This document shows positions 37,601 through 49,679 of a DNA stretch of 64,000 nucleotides, in pieces. The stretch is from Phascolomyces articulosus (taxonomy: Eukaryota; Mucoromycota; Mucoromycetes; Mucorales; Lichtheimiaceae). Made by a program: the position numbers and the translations under genes. Under the pieces are notes generated by a model that worked only from the letters and a program-made list of their open reading frames with translations, searched no databases and had not been told where the DNA came from. The stretch lies in contig JAIXMP010000016.1 of assembly GCA_025677815.1 (NCBI GenBank), positions 806,001 through 870,000 on the forward strand. The letters are read 5' to 3'. How positions within the stretch are numbered: position 1 is the first letter of the stretch; the number at the start of each line of letters is the position of its first letter.

Positions 37601-37737
37601 TGAAAATAAAAAGGGCATAATCATTTCATGGGCTAAAATTTGCATGAATCATCATAGGAAAATTTGATCGTATTGAACCAAAAGAAGAAAGGAATTCATT
37701 TATCGCGTCTTTTTGTGGATTTCACATGTTGAAATGA
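31795..37737 (+). CDS. Reduced Fab1/PIKfyve-like phosphoinositide kinase
   Basis: Family role: PI3P 5-kinase making PI(3,5)P2 on endosome/vacuole membranes. Eleven exons (31795-32458, 32616-35070, 35296-35382, 35468-36222, 36321-36491, 36583-36695, 36774-36902, 36973-37084, 37202-37363, 37426-37575, 37658-37737) give about 1625 residues. There is no FYVE or DEP domain. A partial CCT-like region spans about 107-270 (LLRTLLQRWLMEFQIP, WIQCIPTGKPEQSHF, then directly GGTIKLQG and MKLELNVLYDHH); the apical part is missing. The Fab1 Cys-rich domain is at about 720-900 (WCVCDTCH, FRYSFAKYLEFML). The linker has ILVREDEPTSIVAYTL. The kinase covers the last 310 residues: [57 protein letters not shown] and PPQQYRARF. 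Long Asn/Gln/Pro tracts fill the rest. Activity is plausible, not proven. Confidence 0.88.
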
Positions 37738-38693
37738 ATACACTGTTATTATATTACTATCACTAAACTTATCATCATTCTATCTCACTTTATCTATGAT
37801 ATTCTTATGATATGTTCATATTAATATTAAGAATGATGATTATTTTTTTTTCTCATTTCACAATAAACTTTATAAATAACGTGTGTTGCAGAAGGAGCAA
37901 AAGGATGATGTTATAAAGGAAGGGGAGAAAGAGTATCCAAAATGCAATGTTGCACGGGTGGCGGTCATTTAAATGGGGAGGATGGTTACATCCTTAATGT
38001 TGCTTTGTTGGTTGTTCCTGAATTTATTATTATTGTAAGCAGAGAGCAAAAGACAACAAGAAGTTTTTGTTCCTTGAAAAAATGTTAAAAATTGGGCTAA
38101 AAAGGAACAAGTATCCAAGTATAGTATATATAGCATATATAGTTTATAATATATTATTATTACATTTATATAGATATATATATCATATTACCCTAATAGA
38201 ATCCCCTTTTATATATATATTATATATTAAATACTTAAAAATGTGATGGGTATAGATTCACCTAAAAAAAATGATCATCGCTGAGTTGAATTAAGTATTA
38301 ACAATTCCGATCATTTGAAAAGGGTCAACTAAACTCTCTATTGACTTTAAGGGAAAATAATACAAGTGTACCTGCGCGTGTATGTGCGTGTACGTGTGTG
38401 AGGGTAAAAAGAGAAAAGAAAGCTCAATAAGTATCAAATTACTTAGCTACAAATTGGTATTAGACTCTGTTTTTTTTTCATGTTCGAGAAAATAAAAATG
38501 ACACACGAAAAAGTCCGCAAATATTTTTTTTTCAAAAAAGAAAACCAGACTGAAGTTCTCCAGCTTTGGGAACAGACCACCACTTCTTCACCTTTTTCTT
38601 CACTTCCCTTCTTCCTTTTTCTTTATATATATATATATATATAATCTCGCTTTCCTTTTTATTCATATATAAATATAAAGCATCTTGGCAATA
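37738..38693. other. Intergenic: Fab1-like 3' end and RasGEF promoter
   Basis: Contains TATA-rich stretches (38120-38230), a GTG-rich CGTGTATGTGCGTGTACGTG motif (about 38376-38395), and, just before the RasGEF ATG, a pyrimidine tract (38580-38622), (TA)n at 38623-38642 and ATATAAATATAAAG. This is a typical fungal CT-tract plus TATA core promoter arrangement. No coding was seen. Confidence 0.5.
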
Positions 38694-41600
38694 ATGTCTT
38701 CTATGCCAAAGATATTATGTACAGTACGTGCATTACATCCCTTTCATTCTCCGGAACAATCGTCATTAAGTTTTGAAAGAGGTGACTTTATTGATGTACT
38801 TGCTCAACTTGAATCCGGTTGGTGGGATGGGTGGTATGTATATATTTATAACACGACTTTCTCACTATTTTCTTATAACTTGACTAAAAAAAATAATATA
38901 TTATTTTAGGTGTAATGGAGCAAGAGGGTGGTTTCCAAGTAATTATGTCGAGATGATCAATGTCAATCCCGAATTAGCAGACAGTGTTATGCCAACAGCT
39001 GGAGGAGGAGCTAGTGGCCGACGAGCTCGAAAAGGAAGTGTCGATAGTCGATTAGAACGAAAACCATTTGATCAAAATCAACGTCTACCTGATGTACCTG
39101 AAATAAAACAAGAAGATGATAATGCAACAACTATCACTACAGCAACAGTAACCACAGCCACTTCAGGAGGTGGTACAGGTCATTATTTCTATGATCCAGT
39201 CACTGGTAGTGTTCAATATCACAATAATGGATCGATTACGGGTGATTCAGAAGATGACGATCATTTTGTGGATGCTCGTGGAGCAGCTAGTGGCGATCGA
39301 AAATTATCACGAGCCAGTATTGAATCTTCATTACACGGGAATACTATTGTCAATAATAATAGTAGTAATACAATTGCAACTACAGCAACCGTTGTTCCTT
39401 CTACTGCAAACAATCATCGTGATATTGAAGATGAAGAAAAAATGGATGCAAGTCATGTAAGTTTAAAAATTGACATACAGAAGGAGAGGATCTTAAATTT
39501 ATTTTTCATGCATAATGATGTAAAAAAAATTGAGGAGGTGTAAGTTGCATAGCATATATTAATCATAAAATCACTGTTTTTTTCTTTATTAGATCATGTC
39601 TCAATGGGTTGAGCGTGTCACTCCTCAGGGCAGGATATATTTTTGTAACCTTGTGACTCAGGAGACCACGTGGGATAAAGAAGAAATTGACAAGACAACC
39701 GGTCGTCTGGTAAGGCATTATTCAATCACTTTATAGTTATAATAAGCATTTATTTATTATATACTAATATGGACTGAATGGTGATCAACATATGAAATAG
39801 CATAAAAATGGAAACGAATCAGATTCTGAAGATGATCAAGATACCCCACGAAAAACATCGCGTGATGGAGAAAGTTTAATTATTAATGGCAATCAATCCA
39901 TTTCCACTGCAGCTACCGACCAAAGTGAACCATTAACTTGGCAAAAATTATCTGGCGATGTGGCTTTGGCTATTCATCAACTAAACGTAACGGCTCAACA
40001 AAACTTGCGTGAACATTTTATTGAGCATACCGGTATTGTGGTGGAAACGATTCGTTTGATGCTCTATGCTGCAGGTCTCATAGAGAAAGATTCTCATCAT
40101 ACCCAAGATCAAATGTTACGAAATCCACATCGTGCTGTCATGGCAGCTCTTTCGAAATTGGTACTTTCAGCACGTATTGCTTCTGACATGCCAGCCACTC
40201 CACCTTCCTCTCCTCCCAATGCACCCAACAACAACAATAATAATAATACGAATAATTCAGCAGCACAAGAAACCGTGTTTAAATTACAAAAGGATGCTGG
40301 GGATGTCTTAGCAGCTGTCCGTAATTTTGTCACAGCATGTCAACAGCGACAGATCCGTGTTGAACACATGACCCCACGATTTGTAAAGGAAGATGATAAT
40401 AGCAGTACGACGACAGCAACAGCAGCAACTACATCAGGAGGCGGATCTTCATTCCAAGTGCCTGGCGATCCAGCAGATGAACCTGATGGTATTGATGATG
40501 ATAAAGTAGCTACCGCTAGTGTCATTAGTGGTCATACAAGTCATACCCGTGCATCCAACAATAGTACTGGCAACAACGTTCCCATTTCTGCACCTACTTT
40601 ACCCACATCACCCAATGCTAATGTCAACAAACCCAAATACCGATTGAACCAAGATTTAATTGTTAGTTTACAAACACACGCCAATCAAATATATGGATCC
40701 ACTGAAGCATTAGCTGCAGGTACAGCCCATGCGATTGAAATTCAACATGAGAATGAATTGGATGGTGGTAACAACAGTATCATTCAACAAGACAATCAAG
40801 AAAAGGCCCGTGAAAGTATTGTGATGCTTTTCCGTACCCTTTCTGAACAAATCAGCCAATATTTAGCCATTTTGGAAGGGATCAGTTTTGATCAAGATCA
40901 AATCCAAGCACCCGCCATTTCACGTTTCAAATATGAACGTCAACGTTTGTTTACTGCCTTTGGTCAATTATTCAATGCCATTCAAGTATTAAGTGATCCA
41001 AGTGTGACCTTGTCGAGTGGTATTACAGCCATTGATGAAACGAATGCAGAAATTGAAGAAACGCTGGAACGTATTTTATCATGTGTACAACATATGGTTG
41101 GACAACGTCGTTTATGGCTTTCCAGACGAGGGACTTCGGATACCAAGGATTCTTTAACCAACGATAATGCTAGTAGTATCAACCCCATATCACCTGCTTT
41201 GTCAGATCCTTGGTCGCCACCACCTCCTCAGGGTATGCCACCCCCTACACCTCAAGATTTGGATTATGATAGTGATACATTAGAAACAGTCATTAGTTCG
41301 ACATCTTCGAATTTATTGCCAAGAGCACGTTCGAATCGACACCATCAACGTCAAATATCTCCCAACATTGCTGCCTCGTTACGTATTCCTGGCAACGAAA
41401 CACCGCCACAACGTCAACGTCAAGCAAGTACAAAGCCTTCTGAAATTTCATCTACAGAAGCTCATTGGTTCCTTGGCCATGAATATGCTGCTGATGAAAT
41501 TGTATTGGGTTCAGATGGAAACGTGAAGGGTGGCACAGTTTCTGCTTTGGTGGAACGTTTAACACTTCATGATACACTTGGTAAGAATTTGGAGAGAGAG

Positions 41601-43028
41601 AGAGAGAAAGGGAAGAATTATAAAGCTAAATGTCCATCTTTTTTTTTTAAAAAAAAAATTAGATACTTCATTTATTGCCAACTTTTTGTTGACTTATCGA
41701 TCCTTCTGTACAACTGAAGAATTTGTCAATTTGTTGGAAAAACGATATACTATTACAGCACCTGAAGGTTTGACACCTCAAGAACTTGAAATATGGACTG
41801 AAAGAAAACAAAAGCTTATTCGATTGCGGTAAGAAATTTCAAAAGCACATATGTATATATGTTTATATATTTGGATTAGTATCATTATTATTATTTCTTT
41901 ATTAAACGCACATACCTTACTTGTCTGGAACAGTGTGTTTAACGTTATGAAGAACTGGCTTGAAAATTATTATAACGACGAAGACGAATTCATTTTGGAT
42001 CGACTCGAATTCTTCACCAGTACTGTGATTCGTGATGCCTCTGGTTTTTCAGCAGACCAATTGAAGCGACTTATTTTGAAACGACGTGAAATTGATGCGG
42101 ATGATGGATTAAAGAAACTCGTGCCGAACAACATGGCAGGACCTACTCCGATCTTACCCAAGAACGTGACATCGCAAATGACTCTTTTGGATACGGACCC
42201 ATTGGAATTGGCACGTCAATTGAGTATCATGGATTTCAAGTTGTACAGTAGTATTCGACCGATTGAATGTTTGAATAAGGCTTGGTCTCGTGATGATCAA
42301 GAATTGGCATTCCATGTCAAACAATCCATTGATTATTGTAATCGGTTGACGGCTTGGGTAACAGGATCGATTTTGGAACATGATGCAGCTAAACAACGTG
42401 TGGTTATTATTAAGCATTGGACTATTGTAGCTGATGTAAGTTGTTTATTCTTGTGGAGAAGACGAGTTATCTGATCAGGAATGAAAATAGACTAATAATA
42501 TTATTATAATAGAAATGCCGCATACTCAACAATTATAATACATGTATGGCCATCTTTTCTGCATTCGATAACAGTGCTGTAGGCCGTTTACGACGTACTT
42601 GGGAAATCGTGGGTAACCGTACACAACAAACATTGAACTATATCCGTAAATTAATGGGTGCCAATCGTAATTTCACGGAATATCGTGAAATGATTCACAG
42701 TGTCAATCCACCATGTATTCCGTTTTTGGGTATTTACTTGCAAGATTTGACCTTTATTGAAGATGGTAATCCAGATTGTCTTGCCAAATCTGCAGATTTA
42801 ATCAATTTTGCCAAACGACAAAAGACAGCCGAAGTGATTCGTGAAATTAAACAATTCCAATCGTCGCCTTATACATTGCAAGTTGTTCCTTCGATGCAAG
42901 AGTTTATCAAACGATCTTTGGAAGCTAGTTTGGATGTGGAAGCATTATATGAACGTAGTTTGGAATTGGAACCAAGAACAACAACAGCAGCTGCTGAGGC
43001 AGCTCGATTACTTGAAATGATTAATTAA
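38694..43028 (+). CDS. Ras guanine nucleotide exchange factor with SH3 and WW domains (Cdc25-like)
   Basis: Activates Ras by GDP/GTP exchange. Seven exons (38694-38833, 38910-39456, 39593-39709, 39801-41580, 41663-41828, 41934-42435, 42513-43028) give about 1255 residues. An SH3 domain starts at residue 6 (ALHPFHSPEQSSLSFERGD, WWDGW-CNGARGWFPSNYVE). A WW domain lies at about 232-263 (WVERVTPQGRIYFCN, ETTWDK). A helical middle region follows, then RasGEF-N (VERLTLHDTLDTSFIANFLL, TYRSFCTTEEFVNLLEKR) and the catalytic CDC25 domain (DPLELARQLSIMDFKLYSSI, WTIVADKCRILNNYN, RLRRTWE, PCIPFLGIYLQDLTFIEDG) to the end. The ATG at 38694 was chosen; a TTG nine bases earlier is in frame but not a normal start. 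SH3 at the front matches Cdc25-type fungal exchangers; the WW is an addition. Confidence 0.94.
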
Positions 43029-44030
43029 AGTTCTTTTTTTTTCTTATTTGTTATTTTATAATAATAATAATAGTAGTAGTAGTAGTAGTAATTAATAGAT
43101 CCTCACTTTTTTTTTATAATCTCTCCTCCAAATATATATTTCATTTCACACCCACACATATATAACATCATAACAGTTTTGACATTAACATACCCTTTTT
43201 ATACTTCCTTCCTTCCACTCACCCCCCCAATCCCACTTTCTCTTTCTTCTTTTTATTTCTCTTCTCCAAATGTTTAATTTATTTATTTATCAAAGTTTTT
43301 GTAATAGTATTATTTTTTTAAAGAAAAGAAAAAAACAACGAACAAACAATGGTTTCGTTTTTTGCTTTTGTTTTATATTAATCAACAAACATTGTGTCGA
43401 TCGATCAAACAAACAAATATAAACAGCATATGACGAAATGATGTGCTTTTGTATAAAAAATAATCTATTTTTTGATTTTGAAGAAGTGTGGGTTTGTAGT
43501 AATAATAGTAGTAATTGTGATATATAATTGTATAAATAATAATGTGTTATAATGTATTTGAATGTAGAAGAAGAAGATGTGAAATATGAAGTGATTAATA
43601 AAGAAAGAAAAAAGAGAAGGAAAACAACGATGGTGAAGTTAGTTTATGAGATTACTTTTTTTTTGTTTAAAATATATATGAATTACAAAGTAAAAGTCAA
43701 TTTTTTTTTAAATAAGAATCGGTCTCATTTAAATAGTAATAATAATAAAAAAGGGTAAAAAAAAAGTAAATAAGTTCAGGTAAAAAAAAAAAAGAAGAAA
43801 CCAAAAGGTATTGATTCATTTTTTAATGTTTAGAGGAGTGTTGTCTTTTTTTTTTTAATAATGCTTGTTGTAATAGTAATAAGATATAGATAATTAGATG
43901 CTAGATCTAGAAAATATTAAAAATAAAATCATGATCAATACAGTATTTGGTATAAAAAAGATACTATCTTTATCTTCATCTTTTTTCCTTTCCTTCTTTT
44001 CTAAACCCTAAAACACCTTTAAAATCTATC
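43029..44030. other. Convergent intergenic region
   Basis: Holds the 3' flanks of the RasGEF gene (+) and the Nrd1-like gene (-). Contains (TAG)n/(AAT)n at 43061-43095 and many homopolymer runs. The 68-codon frame at 43552 is AT-rich low complexity without homology I can see. Confidence 0.55.
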
Positions 44031-46372
44031 TTACCCATTAGGAACAAGTACAGATTCTAGTACACCATTCACAGTATCCACATTTGGAACAACAGAATCT
44101 TGAGTAACCGGTGATGGTTCTGATGATTGTTGTTGCTGTTGTTGTTGTTCTACGATGACAGCATCTTGTGGTATTACCTGTTGATCATTCTTTGGATCCA
44201 CAGTAACTGAAGATGGAGTTAATAAAGCTGGATCCACACCAGTACTTCCACCACTGGTACTTCCCGAGCGTTGATGTGAATGATGATGTTGTCGACCATT
44301 ACCACCTTGTTGCATACGAGGTGGATTACCACATCGATCCTTTCCATAATTAATTCTAAACTTTTTATATTCTTCCTTGGATCGAATACCTTCAATGGCA
44401 CGAACAGCTGCTGCAATACTGGTAAAATTAACAAAGGCACAATTCTTTTCCTTTAATGTATTCACCAATTCAATTTCACCATAGTCCGAAAAGTCTTGTT
44501 TCAATTTTTCTTCTGTGATGGTTTCATCAATGTTACCCAAATACACATTACGGGATCCTCCATTTTGAACGGCAGAGAGAACAGAAGGGGACAAAGCAGA
44601 TGCCTTACCCCATCCAATTTTGAGACGACGGTTCTTAATGACTAAACCATGGTATAATGCTTGATTATAGAAATGAAGAGCCAAGGCAGGATCCACAAAG
44701 GTCACAAAGGCAATATGTTTATCAGATAAATATCGGATTTGACTCAAGATACCACCACGAATGACATTGCAAATTTCTTCACAAGTGGTATCAGGATGAA
44801 TGTTACCCAAATAGATGGTACGATTGGCCACACTACCCATCAAGGATGTGGCGGAACCTGGATTTCCTCCTGCTTGCCCTTGTCCTCCTGCTGCTGCAAC
44901 TGCAGCTGCTGCCGCGGCGGCTACATTGGCTGTGATGGGAGAAGCAGGATACGTTTCAACAGCAGCACCGGTATAAGGATCATAAGAAACAGTCGATGGG
45001 AATCGAACTTGGAATGTATTAGGATAAGTGGACGATGTAGGGAATACTTGATGATGGTGAGGATGATGTGCTGGATGATGAGCTGCTGCTGATGGATGAT
45101 GTGGATGATGCATAAATGTAGCTGGGGTACTATTCGCTGCTGGTGTATTTTGAGTGGTAGTAGAAGATGAATTGGAGGAGGACGATTTTGAAGAAGGAGC
45201 ACAACGATCTCGACCATAATTGACACGTCGTGAAGACCAATCCTTTTCATTTGGTAAGGAAGCCACACATTTAATAGCACTGGAGGTACTCAAGAAATGG
45301 ACAAAGGCAATATTTTTATCCTTGATCAATTTGGTATGTTCAATAGGACCAAAACGTGACAATGTTTCATTTAAATAGTGTTCTGTCACGGTATCATCCA
45401 AGGAACCCAAAAACACATTTCTGCTTGCCCCATTTTGTAATGCCACATGAATTTGTGTTGGAATCGAACTAGGTCGACCCCATCCCACACGTAATTCCGT
45501 TCCATTCACTGTCAATTTTTTGGTCGTTGTTGTTTCATGATAGAATTGAGCGGCAGCGGCAGCATCCACAAAGGTAATAAATACACAATTCTTTTCTGGA
45601 AGAGGTCGAATCGAATCCACATGGCCAACTTTGACATGATCCATAATTTCAGACACTTGAGTCTCCGATGGAATATTGCCTACATAGACTGTACGAGCGG
45701 TTTGATGGGATGCTGAAGATAATTGAGGAGATGGCATATGGTGTGTATAAACAGCTGCGGCTGCGGCTGCTGCAGCAGCTGCTTGAGCGGGTGTCGCATT
45801 GGTAAATTGAGGTGTTGAAAAGGGGGATGCCAATGCAGCGGCTGGTGAAGGTGGTCCTAAGGATGTACTTTGTACAAATTGTGGGGTAGGTGGTCCATTT
45901 AATACAGCAGTTGCTTGTTGATGATGATGGTGGTGACCATTGCCTGTAGCTGTTGCTGTTGTTGCTCCTCCAGGTCCTGCTGCTGTTGGATAGTTGGGGT
46001 AGGTTGAAGTGGCGTTACTAGGATATTGACTAAATGCATTGGAGGTGGTGGTCTGATGATGTGGATGAGGATGATAAGTACCCGGACCAGGTGAATAAGC
46101 GCTGCTCATCATCATTTGTCCGGAAGTAGGTGGTGGATTACCACTGTATACGTCGCTGTTTTATTATTGATTATTAGATCAATCTTTCACCTTTTACTAC
46201 TTTTTTTTTGTATCTCCCCCTCTCCCTCCTTTACTTCTCCTCCAAACCTTTCCAAAACCACTTACTAATAAGATGGAGAAAATCGAGATTTCTTGGCACC
46301 CTCTGATTCTGGAGCTGTATGTTTCATGATAGTTGAGGTACTTGTAGTTAAAGTAGCATTGGATGGCGTCAT
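44031..46372 (-). CDS. nrd1: Four-RRM RNA-binding protein, Nrd1/Msa1-like
   Basis: Homologue of fission yeast Nrd1, an RNA-binding regulator of sexual differentiation and stress-related mRNAs (including myosin light chain mRNA). Two exons, 46372-46266 and 46155-44031, give about 743 residues. RRMs start near residues 190 (RTVYVGNIPSE), 281 (RNVFLGSLDD), 481 (RTIYLGNIHPD) and 571 (RNVYLGNIDET). Each has the RNP1-like core (NCVFITFVD, NIAFVHF, HIAFVTFVD, NCAFVNF). The linkers WGRPSSIP and WGKASALSP and the tails RVNYGRDRC and RINYGKDRC are characteristic of this family. His-, Ala- and Thr-rich low-complexity segments separate the RRM pairs, and a Gln run lies near the C-terminus. The first exon (MTPSNATLTTSTSTIM) joins through a phase-2 GTAAGT intron that restores YDVYSG. 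Confidence 0.92.
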
Positions 46373-47579
46373 TCTACGTTTCTTGACAAATTATAATAAT
46401 AATGCTAAAATGAAGAAAATATAAAATAAGGTTAATATCAAAGTTAGTTTTCGTTGCTTTTTTAAATTATTGTCGCACACCACACACGCTATCCCACTAT
46501 CCTTTCTTTTTCATTTTTAAATAATAATATCAATCTATTTACCTTTGAAATTACAGATGTGTTGAGAAATAATAAATGATGCTCGAAGCTTTTTCGTTTT
46601 TTTTTTTTTTGGTAATGAATGGAATGTAATAAAAGAACCCAAATGTATAAAAGAAAAAAAAAGAACAACAATAATAAAACAATTAAAAGAAGTTGGATCG
46701 ATTCCCTATATATAACAATAAAAAGATTAGTTTGTCATCCACTTTTTTTAATGAGTCGATCGTAATTTTTGTTTACCCTTTGGGAGATCTATTATATAAC
46801 TTACGAAAAAGATGAAAGAAAGGGGAAGAGGAAGAGAAAACGGGGTCAAGTAAGAAAAAAAAAGTTTGATATTTGCTCCAATGAATGAACTTTTTTTTTT
46901 TTAAAAAAAAAGTGTGGATGAGTTTTACAAGGGGGAAGGGATTATGATGGGGATGAAGGAGTAGTAATATATAATATGTTTCCGTCAATCCTTGTATTAT
47001 TATTATTACTATTATTAATAATGAATAAAAAGTATTATAAAATAAAAAAGTGGGTATCCGTTTTCGTTTTTTCCCGTATTTATATATAAAGAAAGATTAA
47101 AAAAAAAAAAAAAAAGGGAGAGGCAATCTCTTTTTTTAAAAAAAGGGCTTCTTTATTTTTTTTCGAGATGAAGTTTATGAAATAATAAGAAAAGGAAGAG
47201 AAAATAAGAAGACCAACTGTAACTAAAATAAAAATGGCTATAATTGTTGCAAGATTTCCTTAATAAGGTATCAACGGTTGCCGATAGAATTTACTTGGAG
47301 AGTATAGTATAATTACTTAATAAAGTGTAGTTTGAATTAACGTCTTTTCTGGTATTCTATTTTACCATTGGTTCTATTTTATATGAGTGAATAAGTGTTT
47401 GTGCGGGTCTTCGTTGAATTTATTGATTTATCAAAGAGATATAAGGGTAAGAGTGATGGTTTTTTTTCGGATGGAAGGGGGGAAAAGGTTTGGTAGTATA
47501 TATAAAGAAGTTGTTGTTTAATATGTTGAAATTTGTATACATGCGGTTTCTTTTTCTTTGTTGTTTCATACAAAATGCA

Positions 47580-47632
<53 letters not shown>

Positions 47633-47716
47633 GTAAAGAAGTTGTTGTTGGGTTTGTCGTTGTAATATATGTATATATAAAAACTTTTTTTTTGGGTTCT
47701 CTTCAAATATATATTT
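46373..47716. other. Intergenic between the two minus-strand RNA-binding genes
   Basis: Contains the Nrd1-like promoter and 5' UTR (right of 46372) and the G3BP-like 3' UTR. There are several A- and T-homopolymer runs (46602-46613, 46889-46910, 47098-47115) and a (GT)n tract at 47582-47630. No coding segment was recognised. A multi-intron 5' UTR for the Nrd1-like gene is possible but not demonstrable. Confidence 0.5.
47582..47630. repeat. (GT)24 microsatellite
   Basis: About 49 bases of perfect GT, read as CA on the strand of the G3BP-like gene, about 90 bp past that gene's stop and thus probably within its 3' UTR. Confidence 0.97.
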
Positions 47717-49679
47717 TTACTTTTGATTATTACCACTTCCGCCTCCACCTCCACCTCCACCTCCACCACGCGATTTACCACCACGTGGCGCACCTCCCCC
47801 ACGACGATGTCCGTCTTGCTGGAATCGTCTCTCATAACGTCCACTTTGTTGTTGACGATTATGTTGGTATCTATTACCACCGCTGCCGCCACCTCCTGTA
47901 TGACGACGTTCTTCTGCCAATACTACATGGTTATGAACATGTACCTTGTGTTGATTCAAAGCTTTATGTACAGATTCAGTCGAAGCAAAGTCCAAAAATG
48001 CACAGTTTCGATTATGAACCACATTCACCGCTTTCACCACACCAAATTGAGAAAATGCTTCACGTAAAATATCTTCATTGATATGTTGAGTCACATTCTT
48101 GATAAAGATTTGTGTTTCTTCTAATTTTTTTAAAAAAAAATAAAGAATGAGTTTTTTTTTCATCGATCATCGTCTCTCCCAAAGAAAAATTTGACATAAA
48201 TTTTCCCACTCCCCCCCCACCAAGATCTTTCGTTTTTATATCCTCACGAAATAAATCATAATAATGATGATAATAAATTGTACCTCTACGTTGGTCTCGA
48301 TTACCGTGACCATGGGGGTGTCCTCCTTGTTGATGATGAGGGTGATGTTGCTGCTGTTGTTGTTGCTGATGTTGAGGTTGTTGAGCAGGTGGTTGCTGTT
48401 GCTGTTGAGCAGGTGGTTGTTGTTGTTGTTGAATAGGTTGTTGAGGTTGTTGAGTAGGTTGCAAAGGCGATCCAGGTTGTTTAGATGGTTGACCGCCTGC
48501 AGTCGCTGTGACCGGTGCTCTTGCATCTACCCATTTATCAGAATCATTTGCTGCCATATTAGCCCAAGTCTTGGGCCCACTAGGTTTGCTTACTGGTTTG
48601 GAAGGTTGTTGTTGTTGCTGTTTCTTTTCGAAATCATGTTTCTTGGATGGTTGTTGTTGATGATGTTCCTTGCCATTTACTTCCACAGCTGGAGAAGAAA
48701 TACCATTCAAATGAACGGCCTCTTTCTTTTCCACCACTTCCTCCTTGACATCAGATCCTTTCTTTTCCTTGACTTGATCCACAACTGTTACTGCTGCCGA
48801 AGAAGCTGCTGATTCAGCAACAACAGGGATTGGTTTCTTTTCTTCCTTGGCCTTATTTTCCAATGATCCATCGACAACAGCTGCAGCAGCAGCAGTTTCA
48901 GCTGCGGCGGCAGCTACCTTTTTTTGTTCTTCAATCTTCTTTGCTTCCAACTCTTCCAATTTCTTTTGTCGTTGTTCCTCTTGCACTTTATTCTTTTGTT
49001 GTTCCAATTGTTGTTGGTGTTGTACTTCATCATCTTCACATGTATAATAATCAATATTAACCTCATCTTTCAGGAACCGGAAAATATCATTGAGAACGTA
49101 ATAACCATTGGCTTGAGGAGCAAGGAAAAAGGTTTGACAGAACTTTTGAGAAGGTTCATTCTTATTACACATTTCACCCAAGACTTGGATAATAATACCA
49201 TCATTGGCAGAAGCTTGACTGTCGACTTGAGTAACAAGTACTTTACAGTCTTCAAATTCCAATTCTTCAATTTTGCTGCGAATTTCCTAATAAAAACACA
49301 CATATGAGTAAGTGAGAATATTTATATTCGTTAAATATTATGATAAGAAATTTTCAATCATTCTATTAAAAATTAATAAAAAAAACAAGGGAAGGGGGAG
49401 AGAGCGAGAAGAAGGAAGAGGGGGGAAGAAAAGAGAGAGAAAGAAAAAAGAAGAAAAAAGGTTTGTTATGCGCTGAACTTGTATTACCTCTTGACCACGA
49501 TGAACTTGAGCTGATTCACCTTCATCGCCTCGCAAAAACAAAGAATCCTTACTATAAAATGCATGCAAACGTTGGGGTTGCTTGTTCAGAAAAGTATAAT
49601 ATTCTCGTACAAAGATGAGCCCAACATCTTGGGAAGCAATGTTGGCATCGCTTTTTGTATCCGCGTGAGTTTGTTGCAT
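47717..49679 (-). CDS. G3BP/Nxt3-like stress-granule protein (NTF2-RRM-RGG)
   Basis: Homologue of metazoan G3BP, fission yeast Nxt3 and budding yeast Bre5: an RNA-binding scaffold of stress granules and partner of the Ubp3/USP10 deubiquitinase. Three exons (49679-49488, 49286-48284, 48120-47717) give about 532 residues. The NTF2-like domain occupies about 15-145 (VGLIFVREYYTFLNKQPQRL, FYSKDS, QVHRGQEEIRSKIEEL, QVLGEMCN, FFLAPQANGYYVLNDIFRFL). A long charged coiled-coil-like and Gln/Pro/His-rich disordered middle follows. The RRM spans about 402-470 (ETQIFIKNVTQHINEDILRE, NCAFLDFAS). The tail is Gly/Arg-rich (RGGGAPRGGKSRGGGG). Domain order equals that of G3BP. Bre5 and Nxt3 partners contact the NTF2 groove; the equivalent surface cannot be judged by eye. 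Confidence 0.95.

Noticed and set aside
44739..45280. Overlapping frames inside the Nrd1-like and G3BP-like genes (for example 44739-45092, 44921-45280, 48236-48812)
   Set aside because: Shadows of repetitive His, Gln, Ala and Gly coding on the real strand; biased Leu/Ile/Cys composition.
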